From: an uncultured Methylobacter sp.
GTDB taxonomy: Bacteria > Pseudomonadota > Gammaproteobacteria > Methylococcales > Methylomonadaceae
Direction: 5' to 3'
Assembly (NCBI GenBank): GCA_903832775.1
Contig: CAILCX010000004.1
Span: forward strand, 1 to 64,000
Length of the DNA: 64,000 nt
A model generated the notes under the pieces. That model saw nothing but the letters and a program-made list of their open reading frames with translations, made no database searches and was not told the origin of the DNA. Numbering within the stretch: position 1 is the stretch's first letter; each line of letters opens with the position of its first letter. Below, one piece after another: positions 36,732 to 47,031 of this stretch. The position numbers and the translations under genes are program-made.

Positions 36732-37930
36732 TAGCGTCCCCTTTGCTCACGGCCACGAGTTGTAGTTCGCACAACAGATTGAGGAGTTTCCACAGTTGCC
36801 TGAGGAACTTGTTCAGCAGTACTTTGAGGCACATTGTTTTGCTGGACATTTGGGAGATGCTGGATCATTTTATCCAATGGCAAATACAGCATGTTGTTAC
36901 CACCTTTTACATCAACTAATACGGTATTGGTGCCCGCTAAAACTGATTCCATTGACTCGATATACAGACGCTTTCTGGTTACATCCGGGGCCTTGGCATA
37001 TTCAGTCAGCAATTTTGAAAAACGGCTGGATTCACCTTCTGCCTGGGCAATAACCTGCTCTTTATAACCTTCCGCCTCCTGAATTTTTCTGGCCGCTGCA
37101 CCGCGTGCTTTGGGCACTACATCATTGGAATAAGCTTCTGCTTCATTAATCAGGCGTTGCTCATCCTCACGTGCCTTGATGGCATCTTCAAAGGCATTTT
37201 GTACCTGTTCAGGCGGCTGGGCATCCTGAAGGTTAACACTGGTAATCTGGATGCCGGACTTATAACTGTCCATCACATCCTGAATTTCCTTTTTGATCTG
37301 GGTTACAATTTCACTGCGTCCCTCAGTTAAGACAAAGTCCATTTCACTACTACCGATTACGCCACGTTGCGCGCTTTCTGTAACCTGTTTTAAAGTTGCG
37401 GATGGATTAACGATATTAAAAATGAACTCTTTGGCGTCTTTAACCTGATATTGAACTGCTAAACGCACATCAACAATATTTTCATCTTTTGTAAGCATCA
37501 GCGCTTCTTTTGGAACCGAACCTAATGTTTGTTCACTTCCACCACTACGATACCCGACTTCGATATATCGTTGCTGTTTCACATCAACTACATCAACCCT
37601 CTCAATAGGAGTCGGGATATGCCAGTTTAAACCTGACTGAGTCGTCGCGACATATTTACCAAAACGGGTTTCAACACCATGGGTTCCCTCATCAATAATA
37701 TAAAAGCCACTTAATCCCCACAACACTATAGCTCCAACAGAGACTAACCCGATGCTTTTTAATGGAGGGATGCCTGAAGAACTGTCATCGCCGTCTTTAC
37801 CACCGCCGAAAAAAGCGCCCAGTTTTTCTTGCAATGAACGTATTGCTTCGTCTAGATCAGGTGGCCCTTTTTGGTCTCCACGACCGCTCCACGGGTCTTT
37901 CTTATCGCCGCCAGGCTCATTCCAGGACAT
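36731..37930 (-). CDS. hflK: FtsH modulator HflK
   Basis: A 399-residue SPFH protein with the HflK-type Gly/Asp-rich cytoplasmic N-terminus (EPGGDKKDPWSGRGDQKGPP), one TM (about 57-77), the band-7 domain (GVETRFGKYVATTQSGLNWH), a long coiled coil (VPKARGAAARKIQEAEGYKE) and a Gln/Thr-rich tail. GGAG lies 8-9 bases before the ATG. It forms the FtsH-associated complex with HflC and lies 94 bp after hflX. Confidence 0.95.
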   Translation of the reverse strand: MSWNEPGGDKKDPWSGRGDQKGPPDLDEAIRSLQEKLGAFFGGGKDGDDSSSGIPPLKSIGLVSVGAIVLWGLSGFYIIDEGTHGVETRFGKYVATTQSGLNWHIPTPIERVDVVDVKQQRYIEVGYRSGGSEQTLGSVPKEALMLTKDENIVDVRLAVQYQVKDAKEFIFNIVNPSATLKQVTESAQRGVIGSSEMDFVLTEGRSEIVTQIKKEIQDVMDSYKSGIQITSVNLQDAQPPEQVQNAFEDAIKAREDEQRLINEAEAYSNDVVPKARGAAARKIQEAEGYKEQVIAQAEGESSRFSKLLTEYAKAPDVTRKRLYIESMESVLAGTNTVLVDVKGGNNMLYLPLDKMIQHLPNVQQNNVPQSTAEQVPQATVETPQSVVRTTTRGREQRGR

Positions 37931-38024
37931 ACATTTGCTCCGTATTGATTAGATTCATATTTTATATTCTATCGTAAATGTCAGTGAAAGGCGAAAAGCA
38001 AAAAACACAACCACCGGTGCAGGT

Positions 38025-39290
38025 TTAAACCACTTCTTCAGTTTTAACGGATTTAAGTAAGCCCAAATACTTGGTATCAAGCTCAATAATCAATTCACAA
38101 CCGCCAAAATCATCAGTTTTCTCACTAATTATTGTGGCACAAGCAAACAACTTGGCTCTTATAGCACCTTGATCAGGCTCCAAATAACATTTTCTTTGAA
38201 CTTTTGTATTTGAAAATATTTCAGCCAACGCCTGAAAAAGCAAATCAACGCCAACTCCGGTTTCTGCAGATATCCATACTCGCGTAGGATTACCCAAATC
38301 ATCCCGATCAATTTTAGGGTGAATGTCATTAAGCAAATCAATTTTATTGAATACTTCAAGCTGCCTGACTTCATTGGCCTCAATATCTTCTAGAACCTGA
38401 TTGACCTGATAAATTGTCTCGACCCGGTCATCATTACTGGCATCAATGACATGCAATAATAAATCAGCCTCACTGGCTTCCTGCAAAGTAGATTTAAATG
38501 CCGCAACCAGTTCATGCGGCAAATGACGAATAAAACCTACTGTATCAGCCATAACAATCTCGCTGTTATTGGGCAGTTGGCAGTTGCGTAAAGTTGGGTC
38601 GAGTGTGGCAAACAATTGATCTGCAACGTAGATATCAGATCCTGTCAACCTGTTGAACAGCGTTGATTTACCCGCATTGGTATATCCCACCAAGGATACA
38701 GAGGGGACTTCGGCTTTTTTTCTTTTGCTACGTCCTTGATGTCTTTGTTTTTCAACTTTATCCAGACGTTGTTGAATCTGTTTTATGCGCAACCCCAGCA
38801 AACGCCTATCAGTTTCCAACTGTGTTTCACCTGGACCACGTAGGCCGATACCACCTTTTTGGCGCTCCAAATGCGTCCAACCTCGAACCAGACGAGTTGA
38901 TAAATGCTGCAATTGAGCTAATTCAACTTGGAGTTTGCCCTCAAAAGTTTGAGCGCGCTGGGCAAAAATATCCAGAATCAGACCATTTCTGTCGACAACC
39001 CGAACGCCTAAATAGCCCTCAAGATTTCTTTCCTGGCTAGGAGAAAGTGCGTGATTGAATAATACAATATCAGCTTCCTGGGATTCGATAACCCCTTTAA
39101 GCTCTTCAAGTTTACCTTTGCCGACGAAATATTTTGGATCCGGCTTGTTTCGGCTACCAGTTACCACATAAACAGGGTCTGTTCCGGCTGACTTTGCCAA
39201 TTCTTTTAATTCTAAAAGATCTTCATACCTGGAACGAAGTGTTAGATGAACGAGTACTGCCCGTTCACCTGATTCAGGACGATCAATCAA
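38025..39290 (-). CDS. hflX: Ribosome-splitting GTPase HflX (TTG start)
   Basis: A 421-residue Obg-like GTPase. The HflX domain (SRNKPDPKYFVGKGKLEEL, then LFNHALSPSQERNLE) and the linker motif (GGIGLRGPGETQLETDRRLL) precede the G domain: GYTNAGKSTLFN (G1), DTVGFI (G3) and NKID (G4). HflX splits stalled ribosomes under stress. The start is a TTG at 39290 with GAGGT seven bases upstream, and the resulting N-terminus (IDRPESGERAVLVHL) matches the E. coli start; no ATG fits. It lies 106 bp after hfq. Confidence 0.94.
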   Translation of the reverse strand: MIDRPESGERAVLVHLTLRSRYEDLLELKELAKSAGTDPVYVVTGSRNKPDPKYFVGKGKLEELKGVIESQEADIVLFNHALSPSQERNLEGYLGVRVVDRNGLILDIFAQRAQTFEGKLQVELAQLQHLSTRLVRGWTHLERQKGGIGLRGPGETQLETDRRLLGLRIKQIQQRLDKVEKQRHQGRSKRKKAEVPSVSLVGYTNAGKSTLFNRLTGSDIYVADQLFATLDPTLRNCQLPNNSEIVMADTVGFIRHLPHELVAAFKSTLQEASEADLLLHVIDASNDDRVETIYQVNQVLEDIEANEVRQLEVFNKIDLLNDIHPKIDRDDLGNPTRVWISAETGVGVDLLFQALAEIFSNTKVQRKCYLEPDQGAIRAKLFACATIISEKTDDFGGCELIIELDTKYLGLLKSVKTEEVV

Positions 39291-39396
39291 TTAATTACCT
39301 CGAGATACTTGACCCTGGTTGAACGATTAACTTCTTGGAATAAACCGGCACTTATCAATCTTTGATAAAGTGTAGAGCACGCATCATTTCGATTGA

Positions 39397-39636
39397 TCAT
39401 TCTTCTATAGATTCAGGTTCATGGGTCATTTTGACTGCCTTACTTGGAACTATAGTAGAGATTGCATGTTTATAGACCATCTGACTGGAGGTGTTTTTTA
39501 ACATAACTACATACTGATCAAACGAGTCTACTTTACCTTGTAACTTTATTCCGTTAACAAGGAAAATAGAAACAGGGGTATGCTCTTTTCTAAGAGCATT
39601 TAAAAAATTATCCTGTAAATTTTGACCTTTTGACAT
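39397..39636 (-). CDS. hfq: RNA chaperone Hfq
   Basis: A 79-residue Sm-like hexameric RNA chaperone. It has the proximal-face residues ([19 protein letters not shown]), the Sm1 segment ([18 protein letters not shown]) and Sm2 ([12 protein letters not shown]), as in E. coli, with a short acidic C-tail (residues 67-79). AGGAG lies 7-8 bases upstream of the ATG. It heads the hfq-hflX-hflK-hflC group; miaA, often upstream, is not found here. Confidence 0.97.
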   Translation of the reverse strand: MSKGQNLQDNFLNALRKEHTPVSIFLVNGIKLQGKVDSFDQYVVMLKNTSSQMVYKHAISTIVPSKAVKMTHEPESIEE

Positions 39637-39962
39637 CCTATTTCTCCTTATTATTTAATATCTATTGATTAAGATAACTGCAAATTCTTATCAACACAAA
39701 TCAATAGTCTTGATTTGAAAATTTTTTTATTAAAAAACCTCGAATGTTGCTAATTGCATCTTAATTTAACTTGCAACTGATTGAAATAATGGGGGGGTAT
39801 TTTTTTAATTCAAGCGCATAAATAAACTTTAATGAACAGATGTCAAAATTAATTTACCACTTTATTTCATAAAGAGCCGGTAAATTTAGAATCACACCTT
39901 AACTCAACCCAATTTCATAAAATTTTTTTCAGTCACAATCAAGCTAAAGTGAAAAACAATTT
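39637..39962. other. AT-rich intergenic region upstream of hfq
   Basis: 326 bp between the fumarase stop and the hfq start. It holds the presumed hfq promoter and a run of G near 39790. No clear terminator with a stem and T tract was found after the fumarase gene, and no gene. Confidence 0.5.
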
Positions 39963-41486
39963 TTAATTAACAACGACAGGAATCTTTCCGATTTTAGTTT
40001 GCCAAATCTTTGGAGCGAATTCATGCACAGAGTAACCTTGCACATCCACAGCCACCATAACAGGCATATCTTCAACCACAAACTCATGTATAGCTTCCAT
40101 ACCCAAATCTTCGAAAGCAACAATACGCGACTTGCGAATAGCCTTTGACACCAAATACGCTGCACCGCCAACCGCCATCAAATAAACAGCTTTATGCTTT
40201 TTAATAGCGGCAATTGCTTCAGGGCCACGCTCAGATTTACCGATCATCCCAAGCAAGCCAGTTTTATTGAGCATCAAATCGGTAAACTTATCCATGCGTG
40301 TAGCTGTTGTTGGCCCTGCAGGGCCAACAACTTCATCACGAACCGGATCGACCGGTCCTACGTAATAAATAAATTTATTGGTAAAATTGACACTTTCAGG
40401 CAATGACTCACCACGCTCAAATAATTCCGCCATGCGTTTATGTGCAGCATCCCTACCAGTCAACATAGTTCCGCTAAGCAACAAAGTTTCTCCAGGTTTC
40501 CAGGTTTCGAGATCAAGTCGTTTCAGTGTATCAAGATTAACTCTACGAGCAGTATTGCCCGCGCTCCAGGTGATTTCAGGCCAATCTTCAAGGCGTGGAG
40601 GGTTAAATACTGCAGGACCACTGCCATCCAAAACAAAATGCACATGTCGAGTAGCCGCGCAGTTTGGAATAATAGCAATTGGCTTATTAGCTGCATGGGT
40701 CGGATAATCATTGATTTTAATATCGAGTACAGTGGTCAGTCCACCCAAGCCCTGCGCACCAATACCCAAAGCATTAACCTTGTCATACAATTCGATACGC
40801 AACGCTTCGACTGCGTTACAAGGGCCACGAGCAATTAACTCCTGAATATCAATTGAACCCATGCAAGCCTGTTTAGCCATTAACATGGCTTTTTCAGCGG
40901 TTCCACCAATTCCAATTCCCAAAATACCTGGAGGACACCAACCGGCCCCCATAGTGGGAACGGTTTTTAAAACCCAGTCAACAATATTATCTGACGGATT
41001 TAACATGGCAAATTTTGCCTTCGCCTCGGAACCACCACCTTTTGCAGCAATCTCAATTTCTAAAGAATTACCTGAAACAACCTCCATATGTATCACCGCC
41101 GGAGTATTGTCTTTTGTGTTGATGCGCAAACCTGCCGGATCATCCAGTATAGACGCGCGCAAAATGTTATCCGGATTTAGATAAGCACGTCGAACACCTT
41201 CATTGATCATATCAGCAATGTTCATGGTCGCATCCCATTGAACTTCCATGCCTATCTTTAAAAAAACAGTGACAATTCCGGTATCTTGACAAATCGGGCG
41301 ATGACCTTCTGCACACATCCTTGAATTGATCAAGATTTGCGCAATCGCATCTTTTGCAGTAGGATTTTGTTCCTTATGATAGGCTCCATGCATGGCATTA
41401 ATGAAGTCCAAAGGATGATAATATGAAATATATTGCAGAGAATCAGCAATACTCTGAATAAGGTCATCTTGACGAATAACAATCAT
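39963..41486 (-). CDS. Class I fumarate hydratase ([4Fe-4S], FumA/B type)
   Basis: A 507-residue single-chain enzyme interconverting fumarate and malate. The N-terminal fumerase domain (RPICQDTGIVTVFLKIG; GGGSEAKAKF; GIGIGGTAEKAM) and the C-terminal beta-like domain (LLSGTMLTGRDAAHKRM, GPAGPTTATRMDK, MIGKSERG) are joined as in FumA. The conserved Cys in ICQDTG, the Cys near GWCPPG and the one in IPNCAATRH are candidate cluster ligands. AAGGAG precedes the ATG at 41486. It is monocistronic. Confidence 0.93.
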   Translation of the reverse strand: MIVIRQDDLIQSIADSLQYISYYHPLDFINAMHGAYHKEQNPTAKDAIAQILINSRMCAEGHRPICQDTGIVTVFLKIGMEVQWDATMNIADMINEGVRRAYLNPDNILRASILDDPAGLRINTKDNTPAVIHMEVVSGNSLEIEIAAKGGGSEAKAKFAMLNPSDNIVDWVLKTVPTMGAGWCPPGILGIGIGGTAEKAMLMAKQACMGSIDIQELIARGPCNAVEALRIELYDKVNALGIGAQGLGGLTTVLDIKINDYPTHAANKPIAIIPNCAATRHVHFVLDGSGPAVFNPPRLEDWPEITWSAGNTARRVNLDTLKRLDLETWKPGETLLLSGTMLTGRDAAHKRMAELFERGESLPESVNFTNKFIYYVGPVDPVRDEVVGPAGPTTATRMDKFTDLMLNKTGLLGMIGKSERGPEAIAAIKKHKAVYLMAVGGAAYLVSKAIRKSRIVAFEDLGMEAIHEFVVEDMPVMVAVDVQGYSVHEFAPKIWQTKIGKIPVVVN

Positions 41487-41974
41487 CTGGAGCTCCTTTG
41501 TTCTAAGGATATTTTGAAATTTAACGCTGTATTATAGACTGAATATATGAATTAAATCCAAAATACACCGTAAGCCAATGTTTTTATTGAATATACTGAA
41601 AAATCAACTATGCAACAATTATCAAACCATGAAAATAGGCAAGCAAATTAAAAAAATTAATTTTTTAGATTTTATAAACAATTTTATATTAGCAGGAAAC
41701 AATGAGCTAACATATAACAACCTAACTAATTACTGACTTTACAATATCAATAAAAGCTGGTTGCATATGATTATCAGAAATAGATTGTAATATTTTCTGA
41801 CATTTAGGATTTATGAGTGAGGGTAATATACGATATATCGTATCTTATAGAATAATGAGTGTAATCTTGTTATTTTGCAATCACAATAAAAAAACAATAC
41901 ATCACAGAATTAAAACCGAGAACAAAGGATTAAAATTAACTTTAGTAATGTATTGTCAGTTTTTTTCTAAAAAA
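41487..41974. promoter_or_regulatory. AT-rich intergenic region with a 16-bp perfect palindrome
   Basis: 488 bp upstream of the fumarase gene and downstream of ihfB. It contains the perfect palindrome ATACGATATATCGTAT (41828-41843) and a second one, AAAAAATTAATTTTTT (41651-41666). Either could be an operator for fumarase or a promoter element; no regulator family can be named. A short plus-strand frame at 41813-42004 overlaps ihfB and is not called. Confidence 0.45.
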
Positions 41975-42280
41975 TCAGTCAACTATTTTACATTTTTCGC
42001 GTGAAGCATCGACACGATCCCTAAGCTCTTTTCCAGGCTTAAAGTGCGGTACATGTTTTTTTGATAAGGCTACAGATTCACCTGTTTTGGGGTTACGACC
42101 CATACGAGGAGGACGCAAATGCAGGGAAAAACTTCCAAACCCTCTTATTTCAATTCTTTCACCTGTAGAAAGCGCCTGATTCATTTGTTCAATGATGCAT
42201 TTTACCGCTATTTCTACATCTTTCTGGGCCAAATGAGGTTGATGTTTGGCAAGCGCTTCAATTAATTCTGATTTTGTCAC
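41975..42280 (-). CDS. ihfB: Integration host factor subunit beta (GTG start)
   Basis: A 101-residue HU/IHF-fold DNA-bending protein. It has [10 protein letters not shown] at the N-terminus and the beta-arm signature with the intercalating Pro ([20 protein letters not shown]). The IHF-beta type is supported by its position after rpsA and by [13 protein letters not shown]. The start is GTG at 42280, with AGGA about six bases upstream; the overlapping ATG at 42282 reads straight into TGA. The rpsA terminator lies between the two genes. Confidence 0.93.
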   Translation of the reverse strand: MTKSELIEALAKHQPHLAQKDVEIAVKCIIEQMNQALSTGERIEIRGFGSFSLHLRPPRMGRNPKTGESVALSKKHVPHFKPGKELRDRVDASREKCKIVD

Positions 42281-42307
42281 ATTCTATCCTGCAAAAACAA
42301 ATAAAAG

Positions 42308-42339
42308 TAAAAGGGATATGCAATTCATGCATATCCCTT
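42308..42339 (-). terminator. Intrinsic terminator after rpsA
   Basis: A perfect 12-bp stem (AAGGGATATGCA at 42311-42322 and its complement at 42328-42339) followed on the minus strand by TTACTTTTAT. It starts 9 bp past the rpsA stop and separates rpsA from ihfB. Confidence 0.8.
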
Positions 42340-42347
42340 CATGATTT

Positions 42348-44009
42348 TTATTTTTCCATCTGTTTAAAGATGTCAGCGAAAGTAGGCGCACCAATCGTTT
42401 GCTGAGAATGATCTTTAATAGTATGAGTTTCCTCGTCGCTATCCTTAGCTTTTATAGACAAAGAAATTGATTTGCTTTTCTTATCTACGCCAATAAATTT
42501 AGCTTCAAGAGAATCACCTTCTTTTAATAAGGTTCTTGCATCTTCAACGCGATCACGTTGAATTTCAGAAGCTCGCAAGTAACCTTCAACATGATCAGCT
42601 AAAGTGATAACAGCACCTTTGGCATCAACTTCTTTGACGGTTCCTTTTACCAGACTACCTTTTTCATGCGTAGCAAGGAAGTTTTGGAAAGGGTCTTGCT
42701 CAAGCTGTTTGATACCTAAAGAGATACGCTCACGCTCAGAATCAACTGCCAAAATAACAGTTTCAAGCTCATCACCTTTCTTGAACTCACGAACTGACGC
42801 TTCACCTTCATCTGCCCAAGAAATATCAGACATATGAACCAAACCATCAATACCGCCGTCAAGACCGATGAAAATACCAAAATCAGTGATTGATTTGATT
42901 TTTCCGGAGATTTTATCGCCTTTATTATGTGTTGCAGCAAATTCGTCCCAAGGATTGGTTTTGCACTGTTTCATGCCCAAAGAAATACGACGACGTTCTT
43001 CATCAATTTCCAGAACCATCACTTCAACTTCATCGCCCAGTTGTACGAGTTTTGAAGGATTAACATTTTTGTTAGTCCAATCCATTTCAGAAACGTGAAC
43101 CAAACCTTCAACGCCTTCTTCGATTTCGACAAAACAACCGTAATCGGTCAGGTTGTTTACTTTACCAAATACGCGTGTGCCGGCTGGATAACGACGAGCG
43201 ATGTTTTGCCATGGATCCTCACCCATTTGTTTCATGCCTAATGAAACGCGGTTCTTATCTTTGTCGTATTTCAGAACTTTAACTTTAATTTCTTGACCGA
43301 TTTCTACACACTCAGACGGATGACGTACGCGTCTCCATGCCATATCAGTGATGTGTAACAGACCATCAATACCACCCAAATCAATAAACGCACCATAATC
43401 AGTCAGGTTTTTAACAACACCGGTGACCACTGCGCCCTCTTCAAGGGTTTTCAGCAATTCTTCTCTTTCTGCGCTGTATTCTTTTTCAACAACAGCACGA
43501 CGAGACAATACAACGTTATTACGTTTTTGATCGATTTTTATAACTTTGAATTCAAGGTCACGATTTTCCAGGAAAGTCGTGTCTCTGATTGGACGAACAT
43601 CAACCAATGAACCAGGTAAGAAGGCACGCAATGCACCCACAGCAACAGTGAAACCACCACGGACTTTGCCATTTATACGGCCAACAATGGTTAACTCTTT
43701 TTCAAAAGCAGTTTCAAGTTCAGACCAAGCTTTGTTTTTCTTCGCTTTATCTCGGGAAAGAAGTGTAGCGCCAAGGCCATCTTCAAATAAATCAAGAGCA
43801 ACCTCGATTTCGTCGCCTATGGAGACTTCCAGTTCACCATCATTATTCAGAAATTGCCATTTTGGAATAACACCTTCTGATTTTGAATGTGTACTGACGA
43901 TGACCATATCGTTTTCGATATCGACAACTGTACCCATTAACATGGCACCAGGACGCATTTCCGTCTTGGTTAGACTTTGTTCAAATAATTCAGCAAAGCT
44001 TTCGCTCAT
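42348..44009 (-). CDS. rpsA: 30S ribosomal protein S1
   Basis: A 553-residue protein with six S1 OB-fold repeats (for example [80 protein letters not shown]), as in E. coli S1. It binds mRNA and helps its loading on the 30S subunit. The ATG at 44009 ([13 protein letters not shown]) fits the family; a further 11 residues upstream do not. It lies 97 bp after cmk, has its own terminator, and sits in the usual cmk-rpsA-ihfB order. Confidence 0.97.
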   Translation of the reverse strand: MSESFAELFEQSLTKTEMRPGAMLMGTVVDIENDMVIVSTHSKSEGVIPKWQFLNNDGELEVSIGDEIEVALDLFEDGLGATLLSRDKAKKNKAWSELETAFEKELTIVGRINGKVRGGFTVAVGALRAFLPGSLVDVRPIRDTTFLENRDLEFKVIKIDQKRNNVVLSRRAVVEKEYSAEREELLKTLEEGAVVTGVVKNLTDYGAFIDLGGIDGLLHITDMAWRRVRHPSECVEIGQEIKVKVLKYDKDKNRVSLGMKQMGEDPWQNIARRYPAGTRVFGKVNNLTDYGCFVEIEEGVEGLVHVSEMDWTNKNVNPSKLVQLGDEVEVMVLEIDEERRRISLGMKQCKTNPWDEFAATHNKGDKISGKIKSITDFGIFIGLDGGIDGLVHMSDISWADEGEASVREFKKGDELETVILAVDSERERISLGIKQLEQDPFQNFLATHEKGSLVKGTVKEVDAKGAVITLADHVEGYLRASEIQRDRVEDARTLLKEGDSLEAKFIGVDKKSKSISLSIKAKDSDEETHTIKDHSQQTIGAPTFADIFKQMEK

Positions 44010-44106
44010 TTTCCATTCCCAAGCCTGTCGAAACTCGAACAAGCCTTTTCTTTATCAAAGTTAAAAAAAGATCACACCCAACATTAAGGTGACCACATAA
44101 AAAATC

Positions 44107-44763
44107 CTAATGGATTAAATTCAGAACTTCCTCAATGACTGCTTCTAACGGCATATCCGAAGAATCAATATAATGCGCATCGTTTGCCATTGCTAATGGA
44201 GCTGTCTTACGCTCACTATCTCGGCGATCACGCTCTTCTATCTCATTTGTAATTTGCACTATGTTAGCATCAATCCCTTTTTCTATCAACTGTTTATATC
44301 GCCTTGCTGCTCTTTCTGAGGCGCTGGCGGTTAAAAACACTTTATTTTCGGCTTCGGGAAACACTACCGTCGCCATATCGCGACCATCCGCCACCAATCC
44401 TGGCAAGCGCTTAAAATCTTTTTGCTTTTGCAATAAAACACGCCTGACCTCAGGATGCACCGCAACTATGGAAGCTGCGTTACCAGTAGCTTCAAGGCCT
44501 AACTGAGCAGTTACATCTTCACCATTAAGCCTAACGACCAACTCATCACCACAATCAAATTCCAACTCCATCGCTTGGGCCAGACTAGCCATTACAAACT
44601 CATCTTGCAGATCAACAGACTCTTTTAAAGCTAAAACAGCCAATGAACGATAAATAGATCCACTGTCCAAATAATGCCAGCCCAACTTTTTGGCCACTGC
44701 CCTGCTAACTGTACCTTTACCTGCCCCACTAGGGCCATCTATAGTCAATACTGGAATAGCCAC
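44107..44763 (-). CDS. cmk: Cytidylate kinase (GTG start)
   Basis: A 218-residue CMP/dCMP kinase. The P-loop is IDGPSGAGKGT, with the CMP-binding segment (DGRDMATVVFPEA) and LID region (RDRRDSERKTAPL) as in E. coli. The GTG at 44763 is chosen because AAGGAAG precedes it and it shares one base with the stop of the aroA fusion (TAGTG), giving translational coupling. A TTG at 44778 would add five residues. It is followed by rpsA. Confidence 0.95.
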   Translation of the reverse strand: MAIPVLTIDGPSGAGKGTVSRAVAKKLGWHYLDSGSIYRSLAVLALKESVDLQDEFVMASLAQAMELEFDCGDELVVRLNGEDVTAQLGLEATGNAASIVAVHPEVRRVLLQKQKDFKRLPGLVADGRDMATVVFPEAENKVFLTASASERAARRYKQLIEKGIDANIVQITNEIEERDRRDSERKTAPLAMANDAHYIDSSDMPLEAVIEEVLNLIH

Positions 44764-46958
44764 TAGTCTTCCTTGCAAACCAAATCCAACCCCAGTCGTT
44801 TTGCCAAATCCCTGAACTCAGGAAATGAGGTGTTCACATTTTCACAATCATGAATTGTGATCGGTGCTTGAGCCCGTAAACCGGCGATTGAAAAAGACAT
44901 CGCTATCCTGTGATCGCCATGTGAAATAACTTCTCCACCACCTATTGATCCACCTTGAATTATCATGCCATCTTCAGTAGAACTAGCATCCACGCCCAAT
45001 ACCTGCAATCCATCTGCCATGACTTGAATGCGATCGCATTCTTTGACCCTAAGCTCTTCCGCTCCGAATAAGCGGGTTTGGCCTTGGGCACACGCAGCCG
45101 CAACAAATAGCACAGGAAATTCATCAATTGCTAAAGGCACCAAGTGCTCAGGAATGTCTATGCCTTTAAGTGGACTATAAACAACATGAAGATCAGCAAC
45201 CGGCTCACCGCCAACAGTACGCTCATTGAGAACCTCAATATTAGCCCCCATCAACCTGAGAATATCAATAACGCCGGTACGAGTAGGATTAATACCAACA
45301 TGCCTTAGCAACAGGTCAGAACCTGGCGCAATAGATGCACCGACCAGAAAAAATGCCGCAGAAGAAATATCGCTAGGCACATCAATATCCGCAGCGGTTA
45401 AACTGCCTTCGGCGGTAATGCTGACCTTATTACCGTTTTGCTGCACCGGATAATTAAAACCGCTTAACATGCGCTCAGTATGATCACGAGTTGGCGCAGG
45501 CTCAGTTACATGTGTTACGCCTTGAGCATACATGCCCGCCAGCAACAAACACGACTTTACCTGGGCACTGGCCATTGGCATAGCGTAATCAATACCGTTC
45601 AACTGACCTGCCCTACCAGTAATCTGCAATGGCGCAGTACCCGTTTCAGTCGTCTTTATATCTGCCCCCATTGCTGACAACGGTTCAGTGACCCTCTTCA
45701 TTGGTCTGCCGGATAAGGATTTATCGCCAGTTAATACCGAGTTAAATGACTGACCTGCCAATAAACCACTTAGTAAACGCATTGACGTTCCTGAGTTGCC
45801 TAGATATAAATCATTTTTGGGCGCTTTTAAACCCTGCTTACCGACGCCGTGAATAGTTAATTCACCATTGACCGGACCTTCGATTTCGACTCCCATGTCA
45901 CGAAAAGCCTGTAAAGTTGCCAGAGCGTCTTCCGCTTCCAGAAAGCCTTTTACATGAGTAACACCGTTGGCCAGGGAACCCAACATGATTGAGCGGTGCG
46001 ACATGGATTTATCACCGGGCACGCGTGCCTCGCCTTGTAATTTACCACCGGGTTGAACTTGAAATGTTATTGATTTTGACATAGTAAACTCAAACTGATC
46101 TAAAAAGCGTTGCCGTGCATTTCTGGCATACGTAAAGGTTTCAAAAAGTTGCCGGGAATCATTATGTTCCAGCAAGCGTTGTATTTTATCCAATTCTCCC
46201 TTTAGCTGTTCAATTAAAGGAATGATTTCGTTTTTATTGGCGGTACAAATATCCTGCCACATGGTCGGATCACTGGAAGCGATTCGAGTAAAATCTTTAA
46301 AGCCACCGGCGGCATATTTAAAAATCTCGCTTTGCTCATCTTTATGTCCCAACATATCAACTAACGCAAAAGCCAAAACATGAGGCAAATGACTGGTTGC
46401 GGCCAGCACCGCATCATGATGATTAACGTCCATCACTGAAACCAAAGCTCCCATTCGCTCCCAGAAACTTTGGATTTTATTTACAGCCTGGGGCAACGTC
46501 TGATTAAGGGGTGTAATAATCAGACGCTTATTAACGAAAAGATTTTCTACCGAGACTTCAACACCACTTTGTTCAGCTCCGGCAATGGGATGGGCAGGCA
46601 CAAAATTCGCCGGTACAACGCCAAAAATTCGCTCTGCCGCCAAGACAACACTACCTTTGGTACTGCCAACATCTGTATAAATAACTGTATCCGACCACAA
46701 TGGCTTTAGTTGCTCAAAAATGCTTTCGACACTAGCAACAGGCGTTGCAATCACTACACAATCAGCGCCTTGAACCGCCTCAGCCAGCTCCAAAAAATAA
46801 TCATCAATAACGCCCAAACGTTTTGCCATTTGAAGATTTTTTTCGTCTGAAACACGACCATAACCAACAATGCTACGACACAAACCTTGCCGCTTTGCCG
46901 CTCTTGCTATCGAACCACCGATTAAGCCAACACCAATAATACAAAGCCGGCTCAACAT
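44763..46958 (-). CDS. Prephenate dehydrogenase / 5-enolpyruvylshikimate-3-phosphate synthase fusion
   Basis: A 731-residue bifunctional protein. Residues 1 to about 290 are TyrA-type: the NAD fold GVGLIGGS (9-16) and the catalytic HPIAG (H123). From about 293 the AroA part begins: PGDKSMSHRS (315-324), LGNSGTSMRLL, and the C-terminal GDHRIAMSFSIAGL. TyrA converts prephenate to 4-hydroxyphenylpyruvate; AroA makes EPSP from shikimate-3-phosphate and PEP. Similar fusions occur in Pseudomonas and Acinetobacter. It is coupled to cmk and follows hisC by 73 bp. Both halves appear complete. Confidence 0.95.
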   Translation of the reverse strand: MLSRLCIIGVGLIGGSIARAAKRQGLCRSIVGYGRVSDEKNLQMAKRLGVIDDYFLELAEAVQGADCVVIATPVASVESIFEQLKPLWSDTVIYTDVGSTKGSVVLAAERIFGVVPANFVPAHPIAGAEQSGVEVSVENLFVNKRLIITPLNQTLPQAVNKIQSFWERMGALVSVMDVNHHDAVLAATSHLPHVLAFALVDMLGHKDEQSEIFKYAAGGFKDFTRIASSDPTMWQDICTANKNEIIPLIEQLKGELDKIQRLLEHNDSRQLFETFTYARNARQRFLDQFEFTMSKSITFQVQPGGKLQGEARVPGDKSMSHRSIMLGSLANGVTHVKGFLEAEDALATLQAFRDMGVEIEGPVNGELTIHGVGKQGLKAPKNDLYLGNSGTSMRLLSGLLAGQSFNSVLTGDKSLSGRPMKRVTEPLSAMGADIKTTETGTAPLQITGRAGQLNGIDYAMPMASAQVKSCLLLAGMYAQGVTHVTEPAPTRDHTERMLSGFNYPVQQNGNKVSITAEGSLTAADIDVPSDISSAAFFLVGASIAPGSDLLLRHVGINPTRTGVIDILRLMGANIEVLNERTVGGEPVADLHVVYSPLKGIDIPEHLVPLAIDEFPVLFVAAACAQGQTRLFGAEELRVKECDRIQVMADGLQVLGVDASSTEDGMIIQGGSIGGGEVISHGDHRIAMSFSIAGLRAQAPITIHDCENVNTSFPEFRDLAKRLGLDLVCKED

Positions 46959-47031
46959 TATTTTGTCACTTTAGGAGTAAATTTATTCTCCACGGAACGA
47001 CTGAAATTGCCCTTACAGGGTTTGCATAAAA

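Noticed and set aside
39785-39800. G-rich run upstream of hfq
   Set aside because: A single short homopolymer without pairing partner; not enough for a quadruplex or regulatory call.
41813-42004. 63-codon plus-strand ORF near ihfB
   Set aside because: Overlaps ihfB and lacks a ribosome site; very AT-rich.
43546-44064. 172-codon ORF antisense to rpsA
   Set aside because: A shadow of S1 repeats; low-complexity Ser/Arg composition.
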